In this document: one piece after another, positions 1-5,323 of the stretch
Position numbering within the stretch: the first letter of the stretch is position 1
Layout of the letters: the number at the start of each line of letters is the position of its first letter
Assembly (NCBI GenBank): GCA_002389055.1
Contig: DGNT01000183.1
Span: 1-7,021 of the forward strand
Reading direction: 5' to 3'
DNA length: 7,021 nucleotides
Source: Alcanivorax sp. UBA4485
GTDB taxonomy: Bacteria; Pseudomonadota; Gammaproteobacteria; Pseudomonadales; Alcanivoracaceae
Notes under the pieces: generated by a model
Seen by the model: only the letters and a program-made list of their open reading frames with translations
Databases searched by the model: none
What the model was told of the DNA's origin: nothing
Made by a program: the position numbers and the translations under genes

Positions 1-2
1 TG

Positions 3-83
3 GACGACTATAATTTCCGCCGCCAATGGAATAACCCGCGCTTCTGGGCCAACCCGGAGCACTGGGGAAAATACTGGTGGTAA
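3..83 (+). CDS. C-terminal end of an unidentified protein (partial)
   Basis: An open frame enters from the left edge and stops at TAA 81-83. Only 26 residues are visible, beginning DDYNFRRQW and ending HWGKYWW. They are very rich in Trp, Tyr, Phe, Arg and Asn, which is typical of a real protein end rather than a random frame in GC-rich DNA. I do not recognise the family; an exported or membrane-associated protein is possible but unproven. The stop lies 7 bases before the start of the next gene, so the two are probably co-transcribed. Confidence 0.5.
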   Translation, partial: DDYNFRRQWNNPRFWANPEHWGKYWW

Positions 84-90
84 GCCGCTC

Positions 91-762
91 TTGATCCTTC
101 AACGCCTGAAAGAATCGCTCTACTTCTGGCGCCGCCATCTGGCGGCGCTGTTTGTTATCAGCGCCCCCTTCGCGCTGATCGGCGAGGCGTTTCAATGGCT
201 GGTGGGGCCGGTGATCGTCAACGACGCCAGCGGCCAGGTGGTGGGCTTCAACGCGGTCAGCATGCTGTTCCTGATGCTGCTGCGGCCGCTGGCCGAGGGC
301 GCGCTGATCTTTCAGTTGTCGATCATTCAGCGCGGTGACAGCCAGGGCCCCTGGCACAGCATCCTGGCGGCTTTTCTGCGCTTTCCCTATCTGCTGGCCA
401 CCTATTTCCTGATGGCCCTGGCGGTGTCGGTGGGCTGGATGCTGCTGTTCTTCCCGGCGTTCTGGGTCTACGCCCGGCTCTGCTTCGCGCCGTTCCGGGT
501 GATGCTGCGCGGTGATACGCCGCTCAACGCCCTGCGCACCGCCTTTACCCGCAGCGGGCCCTGCCAGTGGCCGCTGCTGGCCGCGATCCTGCTCGCCGGC
601 ATGCTGGTGTTCGCCGTGGCCGGCTTCACCAACAGCCTGCTGGTGGGCGTGATCGGCGACCATCCGGCGGTGCTGCTGGTGGCCAGCCTGGTGGTGAGCC
701 TGGCCGCCACCCTGGTCAACGTGGTGGCGTTCCGCTTCTGGACCCTGCACGACCAGGAGTGA
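91..762 (+). CDS. YciC-like (UPF0259-type) inner-membrane protein
   Basis: The 223-residue product is strongly hydrophobic, with membrane segments near residues 17-37, 56-78, 98-125, 159-181 and 192-216. A short basic amphipathic N terminus (RLKESLYFWRRH) precedes the first segment. The central piece, a long hydrophobic helix running into LLFFPAFWVYARLCFAPFRVM and then a small polar loop with NALRTAFTRS, matches the architecture of the YciC/UPF0259 family, which is about 247 residues in E. coli. The molecular function of that family is not established. The start is a TTG at 91 with only a weak GGTGG-like ribosome site; the next in-frame ATG (262) would remove the first membrane segment, so TTG is preferred. 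The last 47 bases overlap the 3' end of the convergent methyltransferase gene. Confidence 0.7.
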   Translation: MILQRLKESLYFWRRHLAALFVISAPFALIGEAFQWLVGPVIVNDASGQVVGFNAVSMLFLMLLRPLAEGALIFQLSIIQRGDSQGPWHSILAAFLRFPYLLATYFLMALAVSVGWMLLFFPAFWVYARLCFAPFRVMLRGDTPLNALRTAFTRSGPCQWPLLAAILLAGMLVFAVAGFTNSLLVGVIGDHPAVLLVASLVVSLAATLVNVVAFRFWTLHDQE

Positions 763-2128
763 CCAGCCGCCAGGCCCGGAACCCCTCGTCACTGCCCAAC
801 GCCCCGGCCGCCCGGCGCAACCGCTCACGGGTAATCGCCGCGATGGTCGGCCAGCGCGGCTCGCCGGTGGGCGCATCGCTCTGCACCAGCACAAACCGGC
901 GCCCGCCGCCGTCGGCCAGGTTTTCGGCGAGCACCGCATGGCCGGTGGTCCCGCTACCGGCGAAAAAATCCACCACCAGATCACCGGGACCGGTGGCCAG
1001 TCGCAACAGGAAACGCAACAAGGCAACCGGTTTCGGATAGGTGAACGGCACCCGGGCGCCAAACAATGCCTGCAGATCCCGGGTGCCGCCACGGGCGGTA
1101 CCGAAAGTGGCGCCGTCCAGCCAGGTGGTGGCGACCTCGCCGTACCGCTGCTTTTCAGCCAGAAACACCTTGAGTTGGGGCCGGGCGCGGCCGCCGCGAC
1201 CGAACACAATGCGGCCCTCGGCCTGCAACGCCGCGAACCGTTCCGGCCCGGTGCGCCAGCAACGGCCGGGTGGCGGCAGGAATACCTTGCCGGTGACCGG
1301 GTTGGTGATCGGGTAGGTCAGTGCCGGGCGCACATTGGGGGCGTCGAACGGGTCGGCCTTCCAGGGCCCGCGCGGGTCGTTGTCCGGGTTGTCGTAGCGC
1401 CCCGCCCGCACCGCCAGCGGGTAGGCGGCGAAGCCCGGCAAGGTGCGCCAGAGGGCCTCATTGGCGGCGGTGAGCCGGCGTTGCGCCTGGCGCCGCCGGC
1501 GCGCGTAGGCGACCACGTATTCATGCTGCACGCAGAGGTCGGTGTCGTTCTGCCGCGAGGTCCGCGACTGCCAGACGAACATGGCGACGAAGTTGGCGGC
1601 GCCGAAGATCTCGTCGAGCACCAGCCGCAGGGTGTGCACCTCGTTGTCGTCGATGCTGACGAACAACACCCCGTCCTCGCGCAGTAACTCCCGGGCCAGC
1701 ACCAGACGCGGATAGATCATGTTCAGCCAGGGGCCGTGCCGCCGGCCTTCGTCACCGCCGCCGGCGGCCCCATCCGCACCGCGCCGGGCGCGGAAATTAT
1801 CCGCGTACAGGAAGTCGCCGCCGGTGTTGTAGGGCGGGTCGATGTAGATCATTTTGACTCGCCCCGAATAGCGTTTTCGCAAACGCTTGAGCACCGGCAG
1901 GTTGTCGCCTTCAATCACGCCGTGGGGCATCCGGGGCGCCGCCAACGCCGCGTCCGGTAACGGCTTCAATACCGCCGCCGGAGGCATGTCCAGTGCCGCC
2001 AGCATCGCCGCTTTGCCCGGCCAGGTGAGCTCATAGGCCTCCGCGGCCCCGCCATCACGCCGGCCATTCGCCCCCGGGTTCCGCAATGCCAGCGCTGCCA
2101 TGGCATCCAGCCGTTGTTGCTCATCCAT
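716..2128 (-). CDS. Type III Mod-like DNA adenine-N6 methyltransferase, apparently orphan
   Basis: The 470-residue protein should transfer a methyl group from S-adenosylmethionine to adenine N6 in a specific DNA site. Motif order is that of beta-class enzymes. The segment HGVIEGDNLPVLKRL (69-83) precedes the catalytic DPPY (97-100) in KMIYIDPPYNTGGDFLY. VLFVSIDDNEVH follows at 154-165, and HEYVVAYAR at 202-210 opens the presumed target-recognition region to about 345. The SAM-binding motif DFFAGSGTTGHAV lies at 387-399, followed by DGGGRRFVLVQ. These strings are characteristic of type III Mod subunits, but those are usually 550-700 residues. Here the protein ends soon after EGFRAWRL, where classical Mod continues, so the C-terminal portion seems missing. 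No Res helicase-nuclease gene is visible. The start ATG at 2128 has a poor ribosome site: AAGGG lies 12 bases upstream and AGGGA abuts the start. The gene is divergent from an XRE regulator across a 132-base gap holding an inverted repeat. Its target site cannot be read from sequence. Confidence 0.88.
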   Translation of the reverse strand: MDEQQRLDAMAALALRNPGANGRRDGGAAEAYELTWPGKAAMLAALDMPPAAVLKPLPDAALAAPRMPHGVIEGDNLPVLKRLRKRYSGRVKMIYIDPPYNTGGDFLYADNFRARRGADGAAGGGDEGRRHGPWLNMIYPRLVLARELLREDGVLFVSIDDNEVHTLRLVLDEIFGAANFVAMFVWQSRTSRQNDTDLCVQHEYVVAYARRRRQAQRRLTAANEALWRTLPGFAAYPLAVRAGRYDNPDNDPRGPWKADPFDAPNVRPALTYPITNPVTGKVFLPPPGRCWRTGPERFAALQAEGRIVFGRGGRARPQLKVFLAEKQRYGEVATTWLDGATFGTARGGTRDLQALFGARVPFTYPKPVALLRFLLRLATGPGDLVVDFFAGSGTTGHAVLAENLADGGGRRFVLVQSDAPTGEPRWPTIAAITRERLRRAAGALGSDEGFRAWRLVTPGRAGSRSGTPPR

Positions 2129-2164
2129 TCCCTATTCATGCCCTTGCAGAACCCTTCCGCGCAA

Positions 2165-2195
2165 AGTATAACCATAAAGATTAGCGCATAAGCAA
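2165..2195 (-). promoter_or_regulatory. Candidate sigma-70 promoter of the methyltransferase gene
   Basis: On the minus strand a -35-like TTGCTT (2195-2190) is followed after 19 bases by TATACT (2170-2165), five of six matches to the -10 consensus. The spacing is longer than the ideal 17. Transcription would begin near 2158, giving a leader of about 30 bases before the ATG at 2128. The -35 hexamer lies inside the left arm of the inverted repeat, so a protein bound there should interfere with, or contact, RNA polymerase. Confidence 0.45.
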
Positions 2196-2219
2196 TCACA
2201 ATCCATTGCTTATGCGCAA
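2182..2219. promoter_or_regulatory. Inverted-repeat operator between methyltransferase and first XRE gene
   Basis: The arms at 2184-2196 and 2205-2217 are perfect 13-bp reverse complements around an 8-base spacer. Allowing one mismatch, the symmetry extends to 16 bp per side. Each arm also contains a smaller dyad: 2206-2219 is TTGCTTATGCGCAA, which is TTGC-N6-GCAA, and 2182-2195 is the same form with one mismatch (TAGC-N6-GCAA). The two 14-bp sites are separated by 10 bp, with centres 24 bp apart. This is the layout of a double operator for two regulator dimers. It overlaps the -35 boxes of both divergent promoter candidates. The likely ligand is one or both neighbouring XRE proteins; that assignment is inference. 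Confidence 0.7.
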
Positions 2220-2234
2220 ACCGCAATGTATAAA
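2206..2234 (+). promoter_or_regulatory. Candidate sigma-70 promoter of the first XRE gene
   Basis: TTGCTT (2206-2211) and TATAAA (2229-2234) are separated by exactly 17 bases, a near-ideal sigma-70 arrangement. Transcription would start near 2241, about 20 bases before the ATG at 2261. The -35 box is part of the right arm of the inverted repeat, which predicts autoregulation of this regulator. Confidence 0.6.
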
Positions 2235-2260
2235 AACCCGCTAGCGCAGAGGGAATTGCA

Positions 2261-2575
2261 ATGATGGATGTTGGAAGCATTCTTAGAGAGCAGCGCCGGA
2301 GCCGGAACGAAACGCTTCAGGTGGTCGCCGCCCGCGCCCACACCGACGCCGGAAACCTGTCCCGTATCGAACGCAACAAGCAGCAGCTGACCGTGGTGCA
2401 ACTGGTGCGGCTTTGCGACGCCCTGGGGCTGCCGCTGGACGAATTCGCCCGACGCCTGGACGCGGTGCGCATCAAGCCGCGCCGGATCCGCGACCCCGGT
2501 GGCGCCTATGACACCGCCCGACGGCGCCTGGCCCTGGGCCTGCCGGTGCTGACCGGCGGCCGCCGGCAAGCCTGA
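2261..2575 (+). CDS. XRE-family helix-turn-helix regulator, first paralogue
   Basis: This small protein (104 residues from 2261, 103 from the adjacent ATG at 2264) has a Cro/C1-type helix-turn-helix over about residues 5-65. The recognition-helix segment TDAGNLSRIERNKQQ and the stabilising segment LVRLCDALGLPLDEF are typical of the XRE fold. GAGGG (2249-2253) lies 7 bases before the first ATG and 10 before the second; alignment with its downstream paralogue (MDVGSIL against MDIGGIL) favours 2264, while ribosome-site spacing favours 2261. It is divergent from the methyltransferase gene, the position held by controller proteins in many restriction-modification systems. By eye, 38 of the first 65 residues are identical to the second regulator. 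Its C-terminal tail is shorter than the paralogue's, ending GGRRQA. It probably binds the 2182-2219 operator, as a repressor or a dose-dependent switch; this is inferred. Confidence 0.85.
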   Translation: MMDVGSILREQRRSRNETLQVVAARAHTDAGNLSRIERNKQQLTVVQLVRLCDALGLPLDEFARRLDAVRIKPRRIRDPGGAYDTARRRLALGLPVLTGGRRQA

Positions 2576-2586
2576 CGCCGGCGGCC
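2558..2586 (+). terminator. GC-rich hairpin over the first XRE stop codon, terminator-like but without T-run
   Basis: A 10-bp perfect stem (2558-2567 with 2577-2586) closes a 9-base loop containing most of the TGA stop at 2573-2575. No run of T follows, so a standard intrinsic terminator is doubtful. It may weaken read-through into the second regulator or protect the mRNA end. Confidence 0.3.
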
Positions 2587-2659
2587 CGCCAACACGACGT
2601 TACCGAAACGCCACGACGGCGTTGCGACTTGCGCCGATTCAACACTAACGCCCCGCTAT

Positions 2660-2697
2660 TTGCTAATACGCAATGACGGTAATTTGCGCTATTGCAA
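2660..2697. promoter_or_regulatory. Paired TTGC-N6-GCAA operator upstream of the second XRE gene
   Basis: Two perfect sites, TTGCTAATACGCAA (2660-2673) and TTGCGCTATTGCAA (2684-2697), are separated by 10 bp, with centres 24 bp apart. This is the same site form and the same spacing as the operator at 2182-2219. The first site matches 2206-2219 at 12 of 14 positions. The shared design implies that the two XRE proteins, whose recognition segments are almost identical, read the same sites and can regulate each other's genes. Confidence 0.65.
2661..2669 (+). promoter_or_regulatory. Possible extended -10 promoter of the second XRE gene
   Basis: TGCTAATAC resembles an extended -10 element (TG-N-TAnnAn). 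No good -35 hexamer sits 16-18 bases upstream, which such promoters can tolerate. It lies wholly inside the left 14-bp operator site, so binding there would block it. Transcription would start near 2676, leaving a leader of almost 70 bases. The assignment is weak. Confidence 0.25.
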
Positions 2698-2742
2698 TTA
2701 ACACATTGAGGAGGCAAGAGCGCATTCCGAATACTGGGCGTC

Positions 2743-3096
2743 ATGGATATCGGCGGCATTCTCAAAGCAAGGCGCGTGCGCAGGGACGAAACTCTCGAGG
2801 ACGTGGCGTTTCGGGCGGGCACCGATGCGGGCAATTTGTCGCGCATCGAACGCAACCGTCAGGATGTGTCCGTGCAGCGGCTCGGACGGCTTTGCGATGC
2901 CCTGGAGATGTCGCTCACCGAGCTGTTCGAGGAACTGGAAGGCAAGGCCAAGACACCGCATCTGCGCGACCCGGCCAGCGCTTTCGACAAGGACACCCGC
3001 CAGCTGATCAAGCTGTCCGACAAGCTCAACACCAACGGCCGCCGCCTGCTGGTGGATCTGGCCGCCCGACTCGCCGAGACCAAAGGGTTGTCCTGA
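2743..3096 (+). CDS. XRE-family helix-turn-helix regulator, second paralogue
   Basis: The 117-residue protein has a helix-turn-helix at about residues 5-65, with TDAGNLSRIERNRQD as recognition segment and LGRLCDALEMSLTELFEEL closing the domain. Past the domain, RDPASAFDKDTRQL resembles the first paralogue (RDPGGAYDTARRRL). A further amphipathic stretch, GRRLLVDLAARLAETKG (residues 99-115), is absent from the first paralogue and may serve dimerisation. The ATG at 2743 fits the paralogue alignment, but no ribosome site lies at normal distance. A strong GAGGAGG at 2708-2714 is 28 bases away, and a TGA at 2707-2709 closes the frame upstream, so no earlier conventional start is available. The gene ends 13 bases before the convergent folA stop, and no terminator is visible between them. 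It probably acts on the paired operator upstream of itself and of its paralogue; this is inferred. Confidence 0.82.
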   Translation: MDIGGILKARRVRRDETLEDVAFRAGTDAGNLSRIERNRQDVSVQRLGRLCDALEMSLTELFEELEGKAKTPHLRDPASAFDKDTRQLIKLSDKLNTNGRRLLVDLAARLAETKGLS

Positions 3097-3109
3097 TCCC
3101 CGCCCCGCC

Positions 3110-3619
3110 TCAGGCGCGATCGTAGACGATAAACGAGTAATCGTAGGGGTTGGGGCCTTCCGCCGCGTAATCCTCCCGCGCCACCTCACGCCATTCCCCG
3201 GGGTCGAAATCCGGGAAACGGGTGTCACCCTCCACGTCCGCGTGCACCTGGGTGAGATAAAGACGGTCCGCCCGCGGCAGCGCCAACTGGTAAATCTGAG
3301 CCCCGCCGATCACCACCACTTCGTCGTGGCCTTCCACCACCACCAGATGCTCCGCCAGCTCCAGCGCCTGATCCAGGTCCGCCACCACCTTGGCGCCCGG
3401 CGCCGAATAGTCCGGCTGGCGAGTGATCACGATGTTGGTGCGCCCGGGCAGCGGCCCCTTGAGGGATTCCCAGGTGTTGCGCCCCATGATGATCGGCTTG
3501 CCGAACGTCACCCGCTTGAAGTACTTGAGGTCGTTGGGCAGATACCAGGGCAAGGCGTTGTTACGCCCGATCACGTTATTGGCGGCCTTGGCGGCCATCA
3601 TCGCCAGACGGAACGTCAT
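3110..3619 (-). CDS. folA: Dihydrofolate reductase
   Basis: This cytosolic enzyme reduces 7,8-dihydrofolate to tetrahydrofolate with NADPH and is the target of trimethoprim. The 169-residue length is normal for bacterial FolA (159 in E. coli). The N-terminal segment NNVIGRNNALPWYLPNDLKYFKR carries the Met20-loop region, the LPW motif (23-25) and the acidic substrate-binding Asp30, equivalent to Asp27 of E. coli. IIMGRNTWESL (43-53) and PGRTNIVITR (58-67) line the NADPH site, and VIGGAQIYQ (103-111) is the conserved GGxxIY cofactor motif. AAGGAG lies 6 bases before the ATG at 3619. The gene follows thyA by 29 bases, so the enzyme that consumes ThyA's dihydrofolate is made from the same probable transcript. 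No key residue is missing. Confidence 0.97.
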   Translation of the reverse strand: MTFRLAMMAAKAANNVIGRNNALPWYLPNDLKYFKRVTFGKPIIMGRNTWESLKGPLPGRTNIVITRQPDYSAPGAKVVADLDQALELAEHLVVVEGHDEVVVIGGAQIYQLALPRADRLYLTQVHADVEGDTRFPDFDPGEWREVAREDYAAEGPNPYDYSFIVYDRA

Positions 3620-3648
3620 GGTGACTCCTTATTGCACGGTAGCGGGCG

Positions 3649-4482
3649 TCACACCGCGATCGGCGCCTTGATGCCGGGATGCGGGTCGTACCCGTCGAGG
3701 GTGAAGTCCTCGAAGCGGAACGCATAGAGATCACGGACCGACGGGTTCAGCGTCATGGTCGGCAGCGCGCGGGGCGCGCGCGCCAGTTGCGTGTCCGCCT
3801 GTTCCACATGGTTGCTGTAGAGGTGCGCGTCGCCGAGGGTATGCACGAACTCGCCGGGCTGAAGATCGCAGACCTGGGCGATCATCAGCGTCAGCAGCGC
3901 GTAGGAGGCAATATTGAACGGCACCCCCAGGAAGATATCGCCGCTGCGCTGGTAGAGCTGGCAGCTCAGCTTGCCGTCGGCCACATAGAACTGGAACAGG
4001 CAGTGGCACGGCGGCAGCGCCTGGCGGCCATTGGCGGCGTTGTCGCGCGGCGACAGACGCGGGTCGGGCAGCACCGCCGGGTTCCAGGCGCTCACCACCA
4101 GCCGGCGCGAATCCGGGTTACGGCGGATCTCCGCCACCACCTCGTCGATCTGGTCGATAACGCCGCCGTCCACGGTGGGCCAGCAACGCCATTGCTCGCC
4201 GTAGACCGGGCCCAGATCGCCCTCCGGGGTGGCCCATTCGTCCCAGATGCTGACGCCGTTTTCCTTCAGGTAGCGGATATTGGTATCGCCGGCCAGAAAC
4301 CACAGCAGCTCATGGATGATTGATTTCAGGTGCACCTTCTTGGTGGTCACCAGGGGAAAGCCGTCGGCCAGGTCGAACCGCATCTGGTGGCCGAACAACG
4401 AATAGGTGCCGGTGCCGGTGCGGTCACCCTTGTAGGTACCTTCATGCCGGGCCCGGTGCAGCAGTTCCAGATATTGCTTCAT
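3649..4482 (-). CDS. thyA: Thymidylate synthase
   Basis: ThyA methylates dUMP to dTMP using 5,10-methylene-tetrahydrofolate and releases dihydrofolate. The 277-residue protein has the dUMP-phosphate Arg21 in [12 protein letters not shown] (20-31). The catalytic Cys159 lies in [25 protein letters not shown] (178-190) includes the phosphate-binding Arg and the dUMP-binding Asn, and [12 protein letters not shown] (214-225) is also conserved. It is 13 residues longer than E. coli ThyA because of a loop at about 137-154 ([18 protein letters not shown]) before the catalytic Cys; such an insertion is known in many bacterial ThyA proteins. The ATG at 4482 is 4 bases after the lgt stop, and its AGAGG ribosome site lies within the end of lgt. 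This suggests translational coupling, as for the neighbouring lgt-thyA pair of E. coli. Confidence 0.97.
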   Translation of the reverse strand: MKQYLELLHRARHEGTYKGDRTGTGTYSLFGHQMRFDLADGFPLVTTKKVHLKSIIHELLWFLAGDTNIRYLKENGVSIWDEWATPEGDLGPVYGEQWRCWPTVDGGVIDQIDEVVAEIRRNPDSRRLVVSAWNPAVLPDPRLSPRDNAANGRQALPPCHCLFQFYVADGKLSCQLYQRSGDIFLGVPFNIASYALLTLMIAQVCDLQPGEFVHTLGDAHLYSNHVEQADTQLARAPRALPTMTLNPSVRDLYAFRFEDFTLDGYDPHPGIKAPIAV

Positions 4483-4486
4483 GGCG

Positions 4487-5287
4487 TCAGCCTCTCTTCA
4501 GCGGGCGATCGTCGTGCTTGTAGGCCCAGGCGATCATGGCGGCGCCGACCACGATCATGGGAATGCTCAGCAGCATGCCCATGGTCAGCCAGCCGCCGGC
4601 CAGATAGCCGATGTGCGCGTCCGGCTCGCGGAAAAACTCCACGAAGGTGCGCGACAGACCGTAGCCGACGCCGAACAGGCCGGTCACCGCCCCCGCCGGG
4701 CGCGGCCGCGCCGAGTACAACCACAGCACCAGGAACAGCACGATGCCTTCCAGGAAAAATTCATAGAGCTGCGACGGATGACGGGCCACGCCCATGGGGT
4801 CGGACGGGAATACCATCGCCCAGGGCGCATCCGAGGGCCGCCCCCACAATTCACCGTTGATGAAATTGCCGAAGCGGCCGGCGCCCAGGCCGATGGGCAC
4901 CACCGGCACGGCGAAATCCGCCACCGAGAAGTAGCGCTTGCCGAATTTACGGGCCAACAGCCAGAAGGCGAACAGCACGCCCAGGGCGCCGCCATGGAAA
5001 CTCATGCCGCCGGTCCAGATCGCGAACAGCCAGAGCGGATCGTCCAGGAACTTACCGAAGTTATAAAACAGCACATAGCCGACCCGGCCGCCCAGGATCA
5101 CGCCCAGCGCCACGTAGAACACCAGGTCGCTGACCTGGTCGCGGGTCCAGCCGCTGTCCGGGCGCCCGGCCCGCCAGATCAGCAGGCACCAGCCGCCGAC
5201 GAAGCCGATCAGGTACATCAAGCCGTACCAATGAACCTGCAAGGGACCCAGCGCTATCGCCACCGGGTCGATCTGGGGAAACTCCAT
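4487..5287 (-). CDS. lgt: Prolipoprotein diacylglyceryl transferase
   Basis: Lgt is an inner-membrane enzyme that moves diacylglycerol from phosphatidylglycerol to the lipobox Cys of prolipoproteins, the first step of lipoprotein maturation. The 266-residue protein has about seven hydrophobic segments. The Lgt signature [14 protein letters not shown] (137-150) contains the essential Arg138 (R143 in E. coli). GGMSFHGG (93-100) carries the conserved His98, and HPSQLYE (170-176) and [11 protein letters not shown] (213-223) are further invariant stretches. GGAG lies 8 bases before the ATG at 5287. The gene is 36 bases downstream of the TauE/SafE permease gene and 4 bases upstream of thyA, so it is the middle of a probable operon. 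Confidence 0.97.
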   Translation of the reverse strand: MEFPQIDPVAIALGPLQVHWYGLMYLIGFVGGWCLLIWRAGRPDSGWTRDQVSDLVFYVALGVILGGRVGYVLFYNFGKFLDDPLWLFAIWTGGMSFHGGALGVLFAFWLLARKFGKRYFSVADFAVPVVPIGLGAGRFGNFINGELWGRPSDAPWAMVFPSDPMGVARHPSQLYEFFLEGIVLFLVLWLYSARPRPAGAVTGLFGVGYGLSRTFVEFFREPDAHIGYLAGGWLTMGMLLSIPMIVVGAAMIAWAYKHDDRPLKRG

Positions 5288-5305
5288 GCCAATACTCCGT
5301 CAGCA

Positions 5306-5321
5306 CGGCCCGGGCGGGCCG
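5306..5321 (-). other. Short hairpin in the permease-lgt gap
   Basis: A 6-bp GC-only stem (5306-5311 with 5316-5321) with a 4-base loop lies between the permease stop and the lgt ribosome site. No T-run follows on the minus strand, so it is not a clear terminator. It might stabilise mRNA or tune lgt translation, or it may be chance in GC-rich DNA. Confidence 0.25.
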
Positions 5322-5323
5322 CG

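Noticed and set aside
716..2128. Possible phase-variation repeats in the methyltransferase gene (as in phasevarion mod genes)
   Set aside because: I see no tandem tetra- or pentanucleotide tract or long homopolymer in the gene or its promoter.
2254..2263. ATTGCAAT palindrome touching the first XRE start codon as a further operator
   Set aside because: It lacks the 6-base centre of the TTGC-N6-GCAA sites, and 8 bases of symmetry in AT-rich leader DNA is not enough.
1966..2280. Minus-strand frame of 104 codons starting inside the first XRE gene, with a hydrophobic N-terminal half
   Set aside because: The hydrophobicity comes from AT-rich promoter and operator DNA; it then runs into the methyltransferase in the wrong frame and has no supporting family or ribosome site.
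3988..4074. Extra loop in ThyA before the catalytic Cys, compared with the E. coli enzyme
   Set aside because: An insertion of this kind before the PCH motif is familiar in many bacterial ThyA proteins, so it is not novel; all catalytic residues are present.
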